Shown here: in pieces, positions 47,040 through 57,600 of the stretch | Layout of the letters: every line of letters begins with the position of its first letter | Position numbering within the stretch: position 1 is the stretch's first letter | Source: Omphiscola glabra | Lineage: Eukaryota; Mollusca; Gastropoda; Lymnaeidae | Direction of reading: 5' to 3' | DNA length: 64,000 nucleotides | Assembly: GCA_964017045.1 (NCBI GenBank) | Contig: OZ024807.1 | Coordinates: forward strand, 14,658,441 to 14,722,440 | The notes under the pieces: generated by a model | What the model was told of the DNA's origin: nothing | Databases searched by the model: none | Seen by the model: the letters and a program-made list of their open reading frames with translations, nothing else | Made by a program: the position numbers and the translations under genes

Positions 47040-48110
47040 TAACCTCATAAGTTTTTGTGAAATGATTGTATGATTGTGAGTAGTCGGGGGGGGGGACAAC
47101 CTATTCTTTGCAAGATACTGAACAGGCCATTCCGACTTACCAAGTCGAATGCCTTTGTCAGATCTATGAAAGCGATATAAAGAGGCATATGCTGTTCGCG
47201 ACACTTCTGCATTTGGCGTAATGAGAATATCATGTCTATAGTTGAGCACCCACTCCGGAACCCTCACTGGGACTCTGAGTAGATGCGGTTAGCCAGACTC
47301 TGCAATCGTTTTAAGGCAACACGGGCAAAGGTCTTTCCAACTAAGCCAAGGAGAGAAATTCCTCAGTAGTTATTACAATCACTTCGGTCCCCTTTATTTT
47401 TGTACAATGTTACGATGTTGGCGTCTCTCGTGTCCTGGGGAATGTGACCTTTTTCCCAACACAGACAGAGGAGCTCATGTAAGGGCTGAATTAGTATTGT
47501 TTTTCCATTTTGTAGGACTTCCGGGGGAATGTCGTCAATCCCTAGTGTCTTCCCAACAGCAAGGTAATCTATTGCTTTTTCGAGCTCCTGCATTGTTGGC
47601 TCTTCATCTGGTTCTTCAATTATTGTCAAGGCTGGAATGTTATTCAGAGCGGTATCAGTGACTACATTCACGGTTGCATATAGCTCAAGATAATGCTCTC
47701 TTGTTTGGGTTCCTAATAATTTGACCAGTCTTGGACTTGAGCGGTGCTATTTTTGAGGTGTGTGGACCTAATGCCCTCTTGATGCCCTCGTACTAGTTTC
47801 TTGCATCCCCGTTGTCAGAAGCTGATTGGATGCAGTTGCAAAGGTCCAGCCAGTAAGTGTTGGCACAATTGCGGGCAGTCTGCTGGGATATTTTTTTTGC
47901 ATTTCGGAGAGCCTGTAGTGTACGAGCACAAGGTGCATCCCTATAGGCAAGTAGGGCTCTTCTCTTCATCTCGGTTACGGGTTCCATCACATTCCAATGC
48001 GCCTCGTACCAGTCATTATTTTTATGCTCCATTTTACCGTAGGCGGACATGGCTGAATCGTACGCAGCATCTCGTAAATGAGTCCACTTAGAGTCTATAG
48101 TGCTATCGTG
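47040..48110 (-). mobile_element. LINE relic: N-terminal half of reverse transcriptase
   Basis: The minus strand encodes, in order, KNNDWYEAHW, ANTYWLDLCNCIQSAS, LAVGKTLGIDDIPPEVL, ANIVTLYKNKGDRSDCNNY, GISLLGLVGKTFARV, GFRSGCSTIDMIFSLRQ and LYIAFIDLTKAFDLVSR (the YxDxxKAFD box). There are stops after NNY and before GFR, plus frameshifts. It is broken at IIQSFH, where a hAT-like MITE lies close by. Confidence 0.9.
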
Positions 48111-48423
48111 TGACCCTTCAAAAATCAGGAAAATACATCACCGCTAACTGGATCCATTTAAAGTTTTAAAAAATTTTAGTGTATGTTTTTTTTTCTCCAA
48201 TCAAATTGCTTTACAGCTTAAAATCTTAGGGACACAAGCACTGCTTTTAAACAGTTGTCTAATCACACGTTTGGCTGGTGCTCTTTTCCTTAAATTAATA
48301 TGGAGAGTAATTTTTGTTGACAAATCTACTAAAAGATATTGTACTAGTGTCAAAGTCTGCTCCTTATTTTATTAACTTGTTTGTACTGCTGTAAAACATA
48401 CAAGTTCATAGATTTTTGTTTTT

Positions 48424-48716
48424 CCAAAGTCATTGAATTAATGTCCTAAAATTTCGTTTAGATTCATCCAAAGTCATTTAATTAATGTCCTAAAATTTCG
48501 TTTAGATTCATCCAAAGTCATTGAATTAATGTCCTAAAATTTCGTTTAGATTCATCCAAAGTCATGGAATTAATGTCCTAAAATTTCGTTTAGATTCATC
48601 CAAAGTCATGGAATTAATGTCCTAAAATTTCGTTTAGATTCATCCAAAGTCATTGAATTAATGTCCTAAATTTTCGCCTAGATTCATCCAAAGTCATTGA
48701 ATTAATGTCCTTGAAA
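48424..48716. repeat. 44-bp minisatellite, intergenic
   Basis: Between six and seven units contain CCAAAGTCATTGAATTAATG and TTTCGTTTAGATTCAT. Confidence 0.93.
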
Positions 48717-49499
48717 CTTCTTGGCGAAGTATTTTTCTTTCATAATGCGATCGATATTACGTTTTTGTTTATGGCAAACTCACGACCAAGATACACTCAT
48801 CGCACAAGTCACGTGGTCAAATTTCGTTCACATACGCACGAGTTGCTTGTTATTACTGATTAAACTTCAACCTGACGATTTAAAAAAAAAAAAATCCATT
48901 CACATCACCCCAATATGACGTGAATGTGAGTGATGTTAATTAAAAGCATTTATAAAATATGCATTTAGAACCATTTAAGATTATGCATTGGGAGTGGGGG
49001 GGGGGGGGGGTGAAAGAAGACAAAAAAAACAAAATTTAAAACAAAAAATTTATAATAAGAAATTCGCTACATTTTTTGGTCAAGAACGTTTTTGAAACAA
49101 ATAAAAGGGTTATAACACAATAATTGTTTTTCAACTGTTATGTTATTTTAAATGGTTTTTTTTTCTTCTAGCTTTCTAGTAGAAAGCTAATAATGAGTTC
49201 AAACTCATAATCAATCACCTTTTCTTTGCATTATAAAACGATGATCAAAGAATGACACCTTATAAGAATGACACCATCAAAGACTGACACCTTCAAAGAA
49301 GGTTTCCAAAATTTGCGGCTGAGCAATTATCTATGGATATTTTTGTTGTTTGTGTGTGTGAAAGAGAGTGTTGGTGGGGGAGACGTTAGGTGATGTGCCG
49401 GGTTGCCAAACACCATTATATTTACGAACAATAACCTTAAAAATGGCGTAAAATGACCTATGTAAAAAAAAATTTTTTTTTTTTTAAATCCTATATATT
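48717..49499. other. Intergenic, no gene seen
   Basis: AT-rich, with a G-run near 48996-49010. No recognisable coding signal. Confidence 0.6.
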
Positions 49500-49860
49500 A
49501 AATTCGGTTTTGTTCGTGGCTGGCTTGCTAAATCTTTGGACAGCTAATTGACCCACTACCTGTTAACCCATGCAGCGGAAATTTGGCACATGGACTCGTT
49601 GCTGATGATAACGCATTCTATCAAATTTATTTGGTGCGTAATACTTTCTTTTGTTATTCAGAAATAATTGGTGAAATAAATGAGCGGTGTAAAAGCAGGT
49701 GGATCATTAGAATACTAATATAATTTAATATAAAAATGTGCGGTTACAAGCCCCCCACACCAATTTTTTTTTGGTGGGGGAGATTAATTGAGATTCTTAT
49801 AAAGTTTGCTACTTGAATGCATGCTTTGTCAAATTTTCAGCCCTAATCCCAATTAAAACA
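49500..49860. repeat. Dispersed repeat, inverted copy, intergenic
   Basis: The reverse complement follows 29320-29715 in order: AAGCATGCATTCAAGTAGC, CACCTGCTTTTACACCG, TATTACGCACCAAATAAA, GCAACGAGTCCATGTGCCAA and GGTAGTGGGTCAATTAGC. Confidence 0.65.
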
Positions 49861-49941
49861 TTTACCCAGACATCTCTAGTACAACATCTAGCTGCTCATC
49901 CATCTAATGATGACTTTTTCTATTATTCCATTTTTGGAAAC

Positions 49942-50642
49942 ACATGTATGTAATTATTTGAAAGGTGCGCTTTAACATCGAAAATGGAATATACGCTTGA
50001 GGGTGTTAAATTATACTATACATGTATGTAATTATTTGAAAGGTACGCTAAAACATCGACAATGGAATATACGCTTGAGGGTGTTAAATTATACTATACA
50101 TGTATGTAATTATTTGAAAGGTACGCTAAAACACCGACAATGGAATATACGCTTGAGGGTGTTAAATTATACTATACATGTATGTAATTTATTTGAAAGG
50201 TACGCTAAAACATCGACAATGCAATATACGCTTGAGGGTGTTAAATTATACTATACATGTATGTAATTATTTGAAAGGTACGCTAAAACATCGACAATGG
50301 AATATACGCTTGAGGGTGTTAAATTATACTATACATGTATGTAATTATTTGAAAGGTACGCCATAACATCGACAATGGAATATACGCTTGAGGGTGTTAA
50401 ATTATACTATACATGTATGTAATTATTTGAAAGGTACGCCATAACATCGACAATGGAATATACGCTTGAGAGTGTTAAATTATACAATACATGTATGTAA
50501 TTATTTGAAAGGTACGCTAAAACATCGACAATGGAATATACGCTTGAGAGTGTTAAATTATACTATACATGTATGTAATTATTTGAAAGGTACGCCATAA
50601 CATCGACAATGGAATATACGCTTGAGGGTGTTAAATTATACT
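49942..50642. repeat. 78-bp minisatellite, downstream of chitinase A
   Basis: Nine near-identical units contain ACATGTATGTAATTATTTGA and ATACGCTTGAGGGTGTTAAA. The period is 26 codons, so a repeat frame stays open. It has no start context or known domain and is not taken as a gene. Confidence 0.94.
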
Positions 50643-50987
50643 TTGCTTTTTTTATATTTTAAAAGGGAAATAAATTACCTTAAAGATATTTCTATTTTAA
50701 AATGATAAATCATTCTTATTCTGTTTATTTTAAAAAAAAATTTGGAAGTTCTGATTTTGAAAGTTATCTAACCAGCCACGTAACGGCGATGATGGCTTGC
50801 TTCTGTGGAACTGAATACAATGATAAAATCTTATGATAACTGAATACGACAAATAGAAAATCTACTTCAGGCATTTGGTTTATATTTTGTTGATCTGTTG
50901 AAATTAAAAAGTCTTTTTATTGTAACTACCCCCCTCCCTTTTTTTTGGGGGGGGGGGTGGTGTTAGTTTCAGACTGCTTCCACAGAA

Positions 50988-51352
50988 ACACTCTCACACT
51001 TGTATACTATCACACTCATACACTCTCAAACTCATACACTCTCACACACTCTCACACTCATACACTCTAACACTGATACACTCTCGCACTCATACACTCT
51101 CACACTCATACACTCTCACACTGATACACTCTCGCACTCATACACTCTCACACTCATACATTCCCGTACTCATACACTCTTACACTCATACACTCTCGCA
51201 CTCATACACTGTCGCACTCATACACTCTCACACTCATACACTCTCGCACTCATACACTCTCACACTCATACACTCTCACACTCATACACTCTCACACTCA
51301 TACACTCTCACACTCATACACTCTCACACTCATACACTCTCACAGTCATACC
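50988..51352. repeat. 16-bp minisatellite, 3' flank of chitinase A
   Basis: About 23 copies of CTCATACACTCTCACA, with some CTCGCA variants, start about 150 bases past the stop of chitinase A. It occupies the same place as the array behind copy B. Confidence 0.93.
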
Positions 51353-51421
51353 CACTCAAAGATAAGAAACACAACTGCAAACTCCTCAATGTGTTTGTTT
51401 TCCAACATAATTTAATAACGA

Positions 51422-51427
51422 TATATT
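51422..51427 (-). terminator. Variant poly(A) signal of chitinase A
   Basis: At the position aligned with the AATAAA of copy B, the minus strand reads AATATA. An ATTAAA variant follows at 51416-51411. Either could serve, because both are recognised variants in animals. Confidence 0.35.
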
Positions 51428-51502
51428 TCAATTTAAATTTCCCATCAATGAATACTCTCCCCACCCCCAACCCCATTCCTCCCCCGTCCCCACGAGCATC
51501 GC

Positions 51503-51640
51503 CTAAATCTTCTTGCATTCTTCAATGATAGCCTTGACCAAAGGGTATTTGCCCTGCTCACACTGAGAACCGTTGAAATCGTCAAAGTCCAGAGTCCATA
51601 TCATGACGCCACCGTACTTGTTCTGTCTTATGTACCTCAC
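51503..51640 (-). CDS. Chitinase A exon 8: C-terminus and stop
   Basis: It encodes [20 protein letters not shown], then [14 protein letters not shown], ending CKKI before TAG at 51505-51503. By hand count it is about 80 percent identical in nucleotides and 71 percent in amino acids to exon 8 of copy B. Confidence 0.93.
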   Translation of the reverse strand: MRYIRQNKYGGVMIWTLDFDDFNGSQCEQGKYPLVKAIIEECKKI

Positions 51641-54600
51641 CTGTGCAACATGTGGTTTACAACAAGAGTTAAGTTACCTGACAGAAACATCAGATCTCTA
51701 ACGAGCTATCGGCATTTGGTTTCAATGGACCTTTCAATCGTTTGTTTTCATTTGGTTTCAAATAGACTTCTTTAAGAATAGACGTCTAAATGGCGAATTG
51801 CAAATTTGGTCTTAATAGACGTCTAAATGGCGAATTGCAAATTTGGTCTTAATAGACGTCTAAATGGCGAATTGCAAATTTGGTCTTAAAAGACGTCTAA
51901 ATGGCGAATTGCAAATTTGGTCTTAATAGACGTCTAAATGGCGAATTGCAAATTTGGTCTTAATAGACTCTAAAGGGCTAGCTGCAAATGGATTATTATT
52001 GACTTCTCAATGGCCAGTTGCAAACTGTTATACTCCTTTAAGGAAATCGTTAAAAGCACGGGTTTTAACGCCCATAAGAACACGAATACGTTGTATATCA
52101 AACCATGGGGATATTTTCGCAACATTCGCCGGTGTTGTCAACCGCTGTTTTAAACAAATAAATCTTGATAAATATTACTAATAATTAAACTGCACCTTCT
52201 CATCAAATGTTGCACACCTCAACGTACAAGTTGAGTAAGGATTGGAGACGGAGGGATCTAGCCTAAGTACTTTGACAGCCTTACCGATTATCCCAGTTCA
52301 TTTCCCCCTCCCTCCAGCCATCCCCAAGGCCCCACCGGGAGGGAACGTCACTTCGCGGCATTTCCAGAATGTCCTCCCATGACTGATAAAACCTCAGACC
52401 ATCATGTGAGGGCGGATTGCTGCTTCGTGGCGCCCATGGCGGCGTCGTTTGAAATTGGGGAGAATGTCCCAGAGATTAACCTACTTGTGTTTCCTATGAC
52501 CGCCCTCCCCACACTTTTAACACCCGGGGCGCTAGCAGTAACCTTACCGCTTCTCGGTCGACGGAAGTCAGGGAGATTTTCAATGGCAACTCCCTTGCGA
52601 ATGTTTCGTCAGATATGTCGACCACAAGATCCTAATAATACTTGAATGATGATTTGGTCTTGGAAACTGCTATCCCTTAAGTTAGTCAATGCATCACTAA
52701 TTTCTTTGGCGAAACAGCTGCCTTTGAGAACAGGCCCTCAAAGGGAATTTGTTACCTCTACACAAATAAGAGCCACATTGATCGTGGGCCCTCAAAATAT
52801 AGATTAGAAGAAGACATTCAGAGGTCCCCTCGCCTCGTGTTCTGTGACCTCTCTTCTTCACCATACATTCGATGATAGAAGCTGGCTATTGAAATTTGAC
52901 TCCCCCCCCCCTCCGAGTTTAGCAAAGGGTAATCCAACAAGCAGTGGTTACCTTTTCTTGGAGGCTGTCAGCGTCATCGTAACCCAACCAGAGTCGATTC
53001 TTGTAGTAATATGGTACGTGCTGTTCGGGCTCACGTGTTATAAGGCCCTCATCTCGCAGGACTCTACAAATCTGAAAAAAGAGGAGGGGGGGGGGAGATG
53101 TACGACACCAGAGATTTAACGTTAGTTCACCGTCTAAGAATGCTAGTGGTAGAAACCTCATCCACACACACATATATGGCAGTTACGGGATTTTTAAACG
53201 TAAAATCTTAATGACTACATATTACATGATTACACATTACAAAAATACAAGCTACGTAAATGTGATTAGTCAACCTAGCTTCCTGGTGGCATTTAAACAG
53301 CGCTATAAATTTTTTTAAAATAAAAAGCCACAATAAAATAGATTCTACGTTAATATTGATAGTAAATTCATTTGGATACTGTGTTTGTACAGACAGAAAC
53401 TAATTCTAAACTAAGATTGCATCTACGTTAATATACATAAACCACATTAATTCATTGATATTAAAACTAAATGTATGCGGTTACTACGTCTTTACAGATA
53501 ATACACTACGATTGATAGTATTTTGTTTTTATAAAGGGTGGTTCTGCCATTGCTGGTCACACGTTTATAAGCGAATAGGTCAAAGGTTAGGTCAACTACA
53601 CAAGCTTAAATATCACATTAAGAGATGGCGTCAGCGGGCGGTCGAGCTTAAAGCTCTTTATGCCCTCCCTGGCGCTCACCCACACAAACCAGACGCAGGG
53701 TTTCCCCAACGCCGGCCCGTGCGGGAGAACGCCAGAGACCCCCCCCCCCGGGCGTGGACCGCCCTCACCAGCAACCGCTCGATCGGGTTTGCCGACGGAT
53801 GCCCTCCCCGCCCGGAGACGTCTGGTCGACAGAAGACGCTGCGTTTAAAATGTCCGCAGTCCACTCTCCTAGGGGCCGGGACGTTAAATTAACGTCCTAA
53901 TATCTCCCCCCACCTGTCCCGGGGAAGCATCGGACGCCCTTTAAGAGAGACTCTTCAGTGGGTTTCCACCTCGCAACTAATTCGCGAAGTAGCTGGGACG
54001 AAACGGTTGCCTAGGAGCAGCTTTCTCAGGGCTGCGTATTTAGAATCATCGGCCAGAGACTTCCACCACAGCCCCTCGTCTCATATCCATTAACGGCAAC
54101 TTGTAATCATGATCCCTACCCTGTGTCTGCCTTTTCTTCCACCTGTGAAGTTTCACAAGTGGCAGCCCTGTAGGAGCCGTTATTTCCAGCAGTTACCATG
54201 CATGCCCCTGTCTGCCACGGGAAGACTACACTAGCTAATATACCCGGTCTTTCTCCGGGATTGCATTCGAAAAAGAAACAACTTCTAGAGCAGTGGTTCT
54301 CAACCTTTCAAATGATGCGACACTTTAATACAGTTCCTCATGATGTGGCGACCCCCCCCCCCAACCACCACCATAATTATTTTCGTTCATACTTTATAAA
54401 TGTGGAGTATATGTGTTTTCAGAATGTGTTAGGCGACCCCTGGGAAAGGGTCTTGCGACCCCCAAAGGGGTCGCGACCCACAGGTTGAGAACCGCTGTTC
54501 TGGAGCCTCCTATTTAACATTGAAATTAAGCTCAATGTGAAAAACAAAAAAAACACCACCAACAAAAAAATAAAAAAAATAAAACAAAAACATCGTTATA

Positions 54601-57600
54601 GCAAAAAAAAAAATAATTGTCTTTCCCTCATGGGATCCTGATCCCGTTTGGATCCAAACCGGATCCCATTTACCGATAGGAACCTGTTTTCCGATGACAT
54701 CCCGATATCGGTTTGTTCCCCGGTAGGTTCGTGGTCCCGTCGGGATCCCGTTTCCCGGCAGGATCACGATCCCGCTGGTTTCCCGATCCCGTCGGTGTCT
54801 GAATCCCTGTGAGATCCATATCCCGGTCGGATAACGTGTTTTGTATCAATCCCTTTTCTCGATGGGATCCCGATTCCCGTCAGTATCCCCAAGTTGGTGG
54901 GATCCCGATATTGGTGGAATTCCGTTTCCCGATGGGATCCTCTACTCCGATGGGATCCCGTTTCCCGATGGGATCCTCTTCTCCGATGGGATCCCGTTTC
55001 CCTGTGGGATCCTCTTCTCCGATGGGATCTCGTTTCCTTATAGGATCCTGATCCCGGTTTGATCCCGTTACCCAAAGGGATGGCGTTACCGGTGGATTCC
55101 AGTTTCCTCTTCGTTCCCCATTTAGGATCCTGTTCCTCTGTGGGATCATGTTTCCAAAGAGATTTTGTTCCCGTTAGGAGTATTATTTCAAAGTGCACCG
55201 TTCTAAATAGAGTCTTATTAAAAATAGCGTGCACCAAAAAATTACTCCTATTTTAAACGACCCAGATATGTATATAGCGTCATTTCCAAGTCATAATGAG
55301 AATGGATTTTTTTTTTATTATCTTTACTCCATACATTTACCAAAGGGGTCGCGACCCACAGGTTGAGAACCGCTGGATTAAGGTATTTTGTGCCAAACAT
55401 TCCAAGGACCGCTTGTAGGTCAGGAGGTATCACAATGTCAAAGTTGGTTGCGATCAATTTTTTGCTTCTAATGTTATAAATTAGCACATTTAAAAAAAAA
55501 AAAAAAAACAACCAATCATCCTGAACTTCATACAACGTTTGCAGAGATTTTTGCATGTCCTTGGATTTAGCCGTTTGCACCGACACAACAACCCTGTAGT
55601 TAACTAAATTTATTCACATGTTTTCCATAGATTTGAAAGGTTTTGAGCCTGGACCTTTCGCATTTAGTGTCATACATGACTTACCCAGAAAAGGAAAAAA
55701 AAATGCAGGTGATCGTCCCGGTCAACACTTTGTTAATGCAAATTACCAATACATTATATAACAGACGTGGACTAAACAAAAGTGAATACAGAAGGGCTAA
55801 TATATATTTTATACATTACACCCGGATTAGGTTGCCAAATGTGTTTGAAACAATAATAATATAGTTTCAAATCAAACAAACTTACTTTCAACTCAACTTC
55901 CGTTCTACAAAACTTCCGCTCAACAAAACTTCCATTCAACAAAACTTCCGTTCGACCAAATAGGGCATTACCGGATATGTTTGCATTCACCCTTTTTTCC
56001 TTGTGTTAGTATCGAGCGATGCATGTAGGCAATAAAGTTTTCTGATGTGCTACACAGTTCACGGCTTGAGTCGATCGATCTTCTACCCCCTAACCACAAA
56101 CACCAGACACAAACTTGACTCGGAGTCTCTGACGGGTCATTGCTGTAATATGCAGTTTCAATCATCTTGCGCCCTCCAGTGGAAGCACCCCTGTCACAGA
56201 GAGACCCTTGGTTCTGAATTCATTGTCAAAGCTGTATTCCTTCTCATCCACACCAACGTCCATCCTCGTCACTGAGGTCCGCCAGCACCCATCCTCACCC
56301 CAGAGGCCCCACATGCCCCTCCCTCCTCCCAGTGCCCCCCCGCGTGTGCCGTTACCTCAAAATAGGCCAAGGCTCCATCATCTCTAGTGAAGTTACCACC
56401 TTTGCCAGCTTTCTTCACGTCTGCGCCAATCCAGCGATCCGTTGGATCTTTGAGAATAACGTGTCTTCCATAGGTGGCCAAACCTATGATCAGCTTGCTG
56501 GCTGGGACTCCCAGAGACACAAAATACTCTCCAGCGAAAGACTAAAGAAAGGGGGAGAAGAAGAGGAAGCTGAGGGAAAAGTACACATTTCAATTTTTAT
56601 GTTTTAAGAAAAGTGCTAACTCCAATATTTTGACTATAAGGAGTATAGTTAATGCGATATTTTTTCGTTACAGGATTTTACCATCAATTCACTGGACATT
56701 AGATTTCATTTTCGAAAACTAACATGAACGGTGTGGCCACACCATCCTCAACACCACTGCTATAGAATGAAGCGGTTTCATTTCCTTACAAGTAGTTGCT
56801 ACTCACCAAAGAACCATATTTTGCGTTTGCCAAATATACTCTGTATTTTTATGCTATTGTATTTTTTTTTTTGGCTATCCCCATCGTCATAATTTATTTT
56901 AACCTAATTTGTGGCGAACTTTGATTGAACTAACGTGTCTTCTAGAAAAGTGCTCTGCAAACTTTTCTCACTCGCGGCACACCTAAGGCACACACCGTGA
57001 ATCCGGCGGCACACACAAAGTAAAAAAGATGTAAAAAAAAAAATAATAATAATTTTAGAAAATAAAATCATCCAGTTAACTTTCATGGCGTGTGGCGCAG
57101 AAAGTTATCATATTACATATCATTGCTACATATGAACTGTCTGTACAGGAGATACATTTCTGTTATCGCAGAGTGTTGACATCTTGTCAGCAATGTCCTC
57201 TTTTGTATTGGAGTTTGACATCTTTTCAGCAATGTTCACTTGCTAGCAACACGGTTTATTTGTGCCTGTCCTCCCTCCGTAGTCGTTTTGTGTGGCCCAC
57301 CTGGCATTATCTTGCACAACACCTGGAGCCTAGAGGAGTTCTGATCTATAATTTAGACTTCATATAGACACATACGTAAACAATGGGACACGTGTTCCTT
57401 TAGGGTCGACAGATAAACCATGGTTTTACCAGTGGTGTATACAGGTGACAGGTGGAACGGCCTCTCGCTCTGAGACCATTTTCGGAAAATTGGGACCTTT
57501 TCAAAAAATCAAATCCATTTTTTTTTTCAATTATAAAAAAATTAATGTAGCAACTCAAAAAGTGCTAATTATTTGTGCTAATAATGGTACGGGCATAAAG

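Noticed and set aside
53455..53892. Plus-strand ORF of 145 aa in a GC-rich block
   Set aside because: No recognisable domain. GC-rich DNA opens frames by chance, and it lies antisense in an intron of chitinase A.
56940..57060. hAT-like end near the CTGCAAACTTTTCTCACTCG stretch
   Set aside because: The GCGGCACACC words recall a hAT family, but neither a matching end nor a target duplication is visible.
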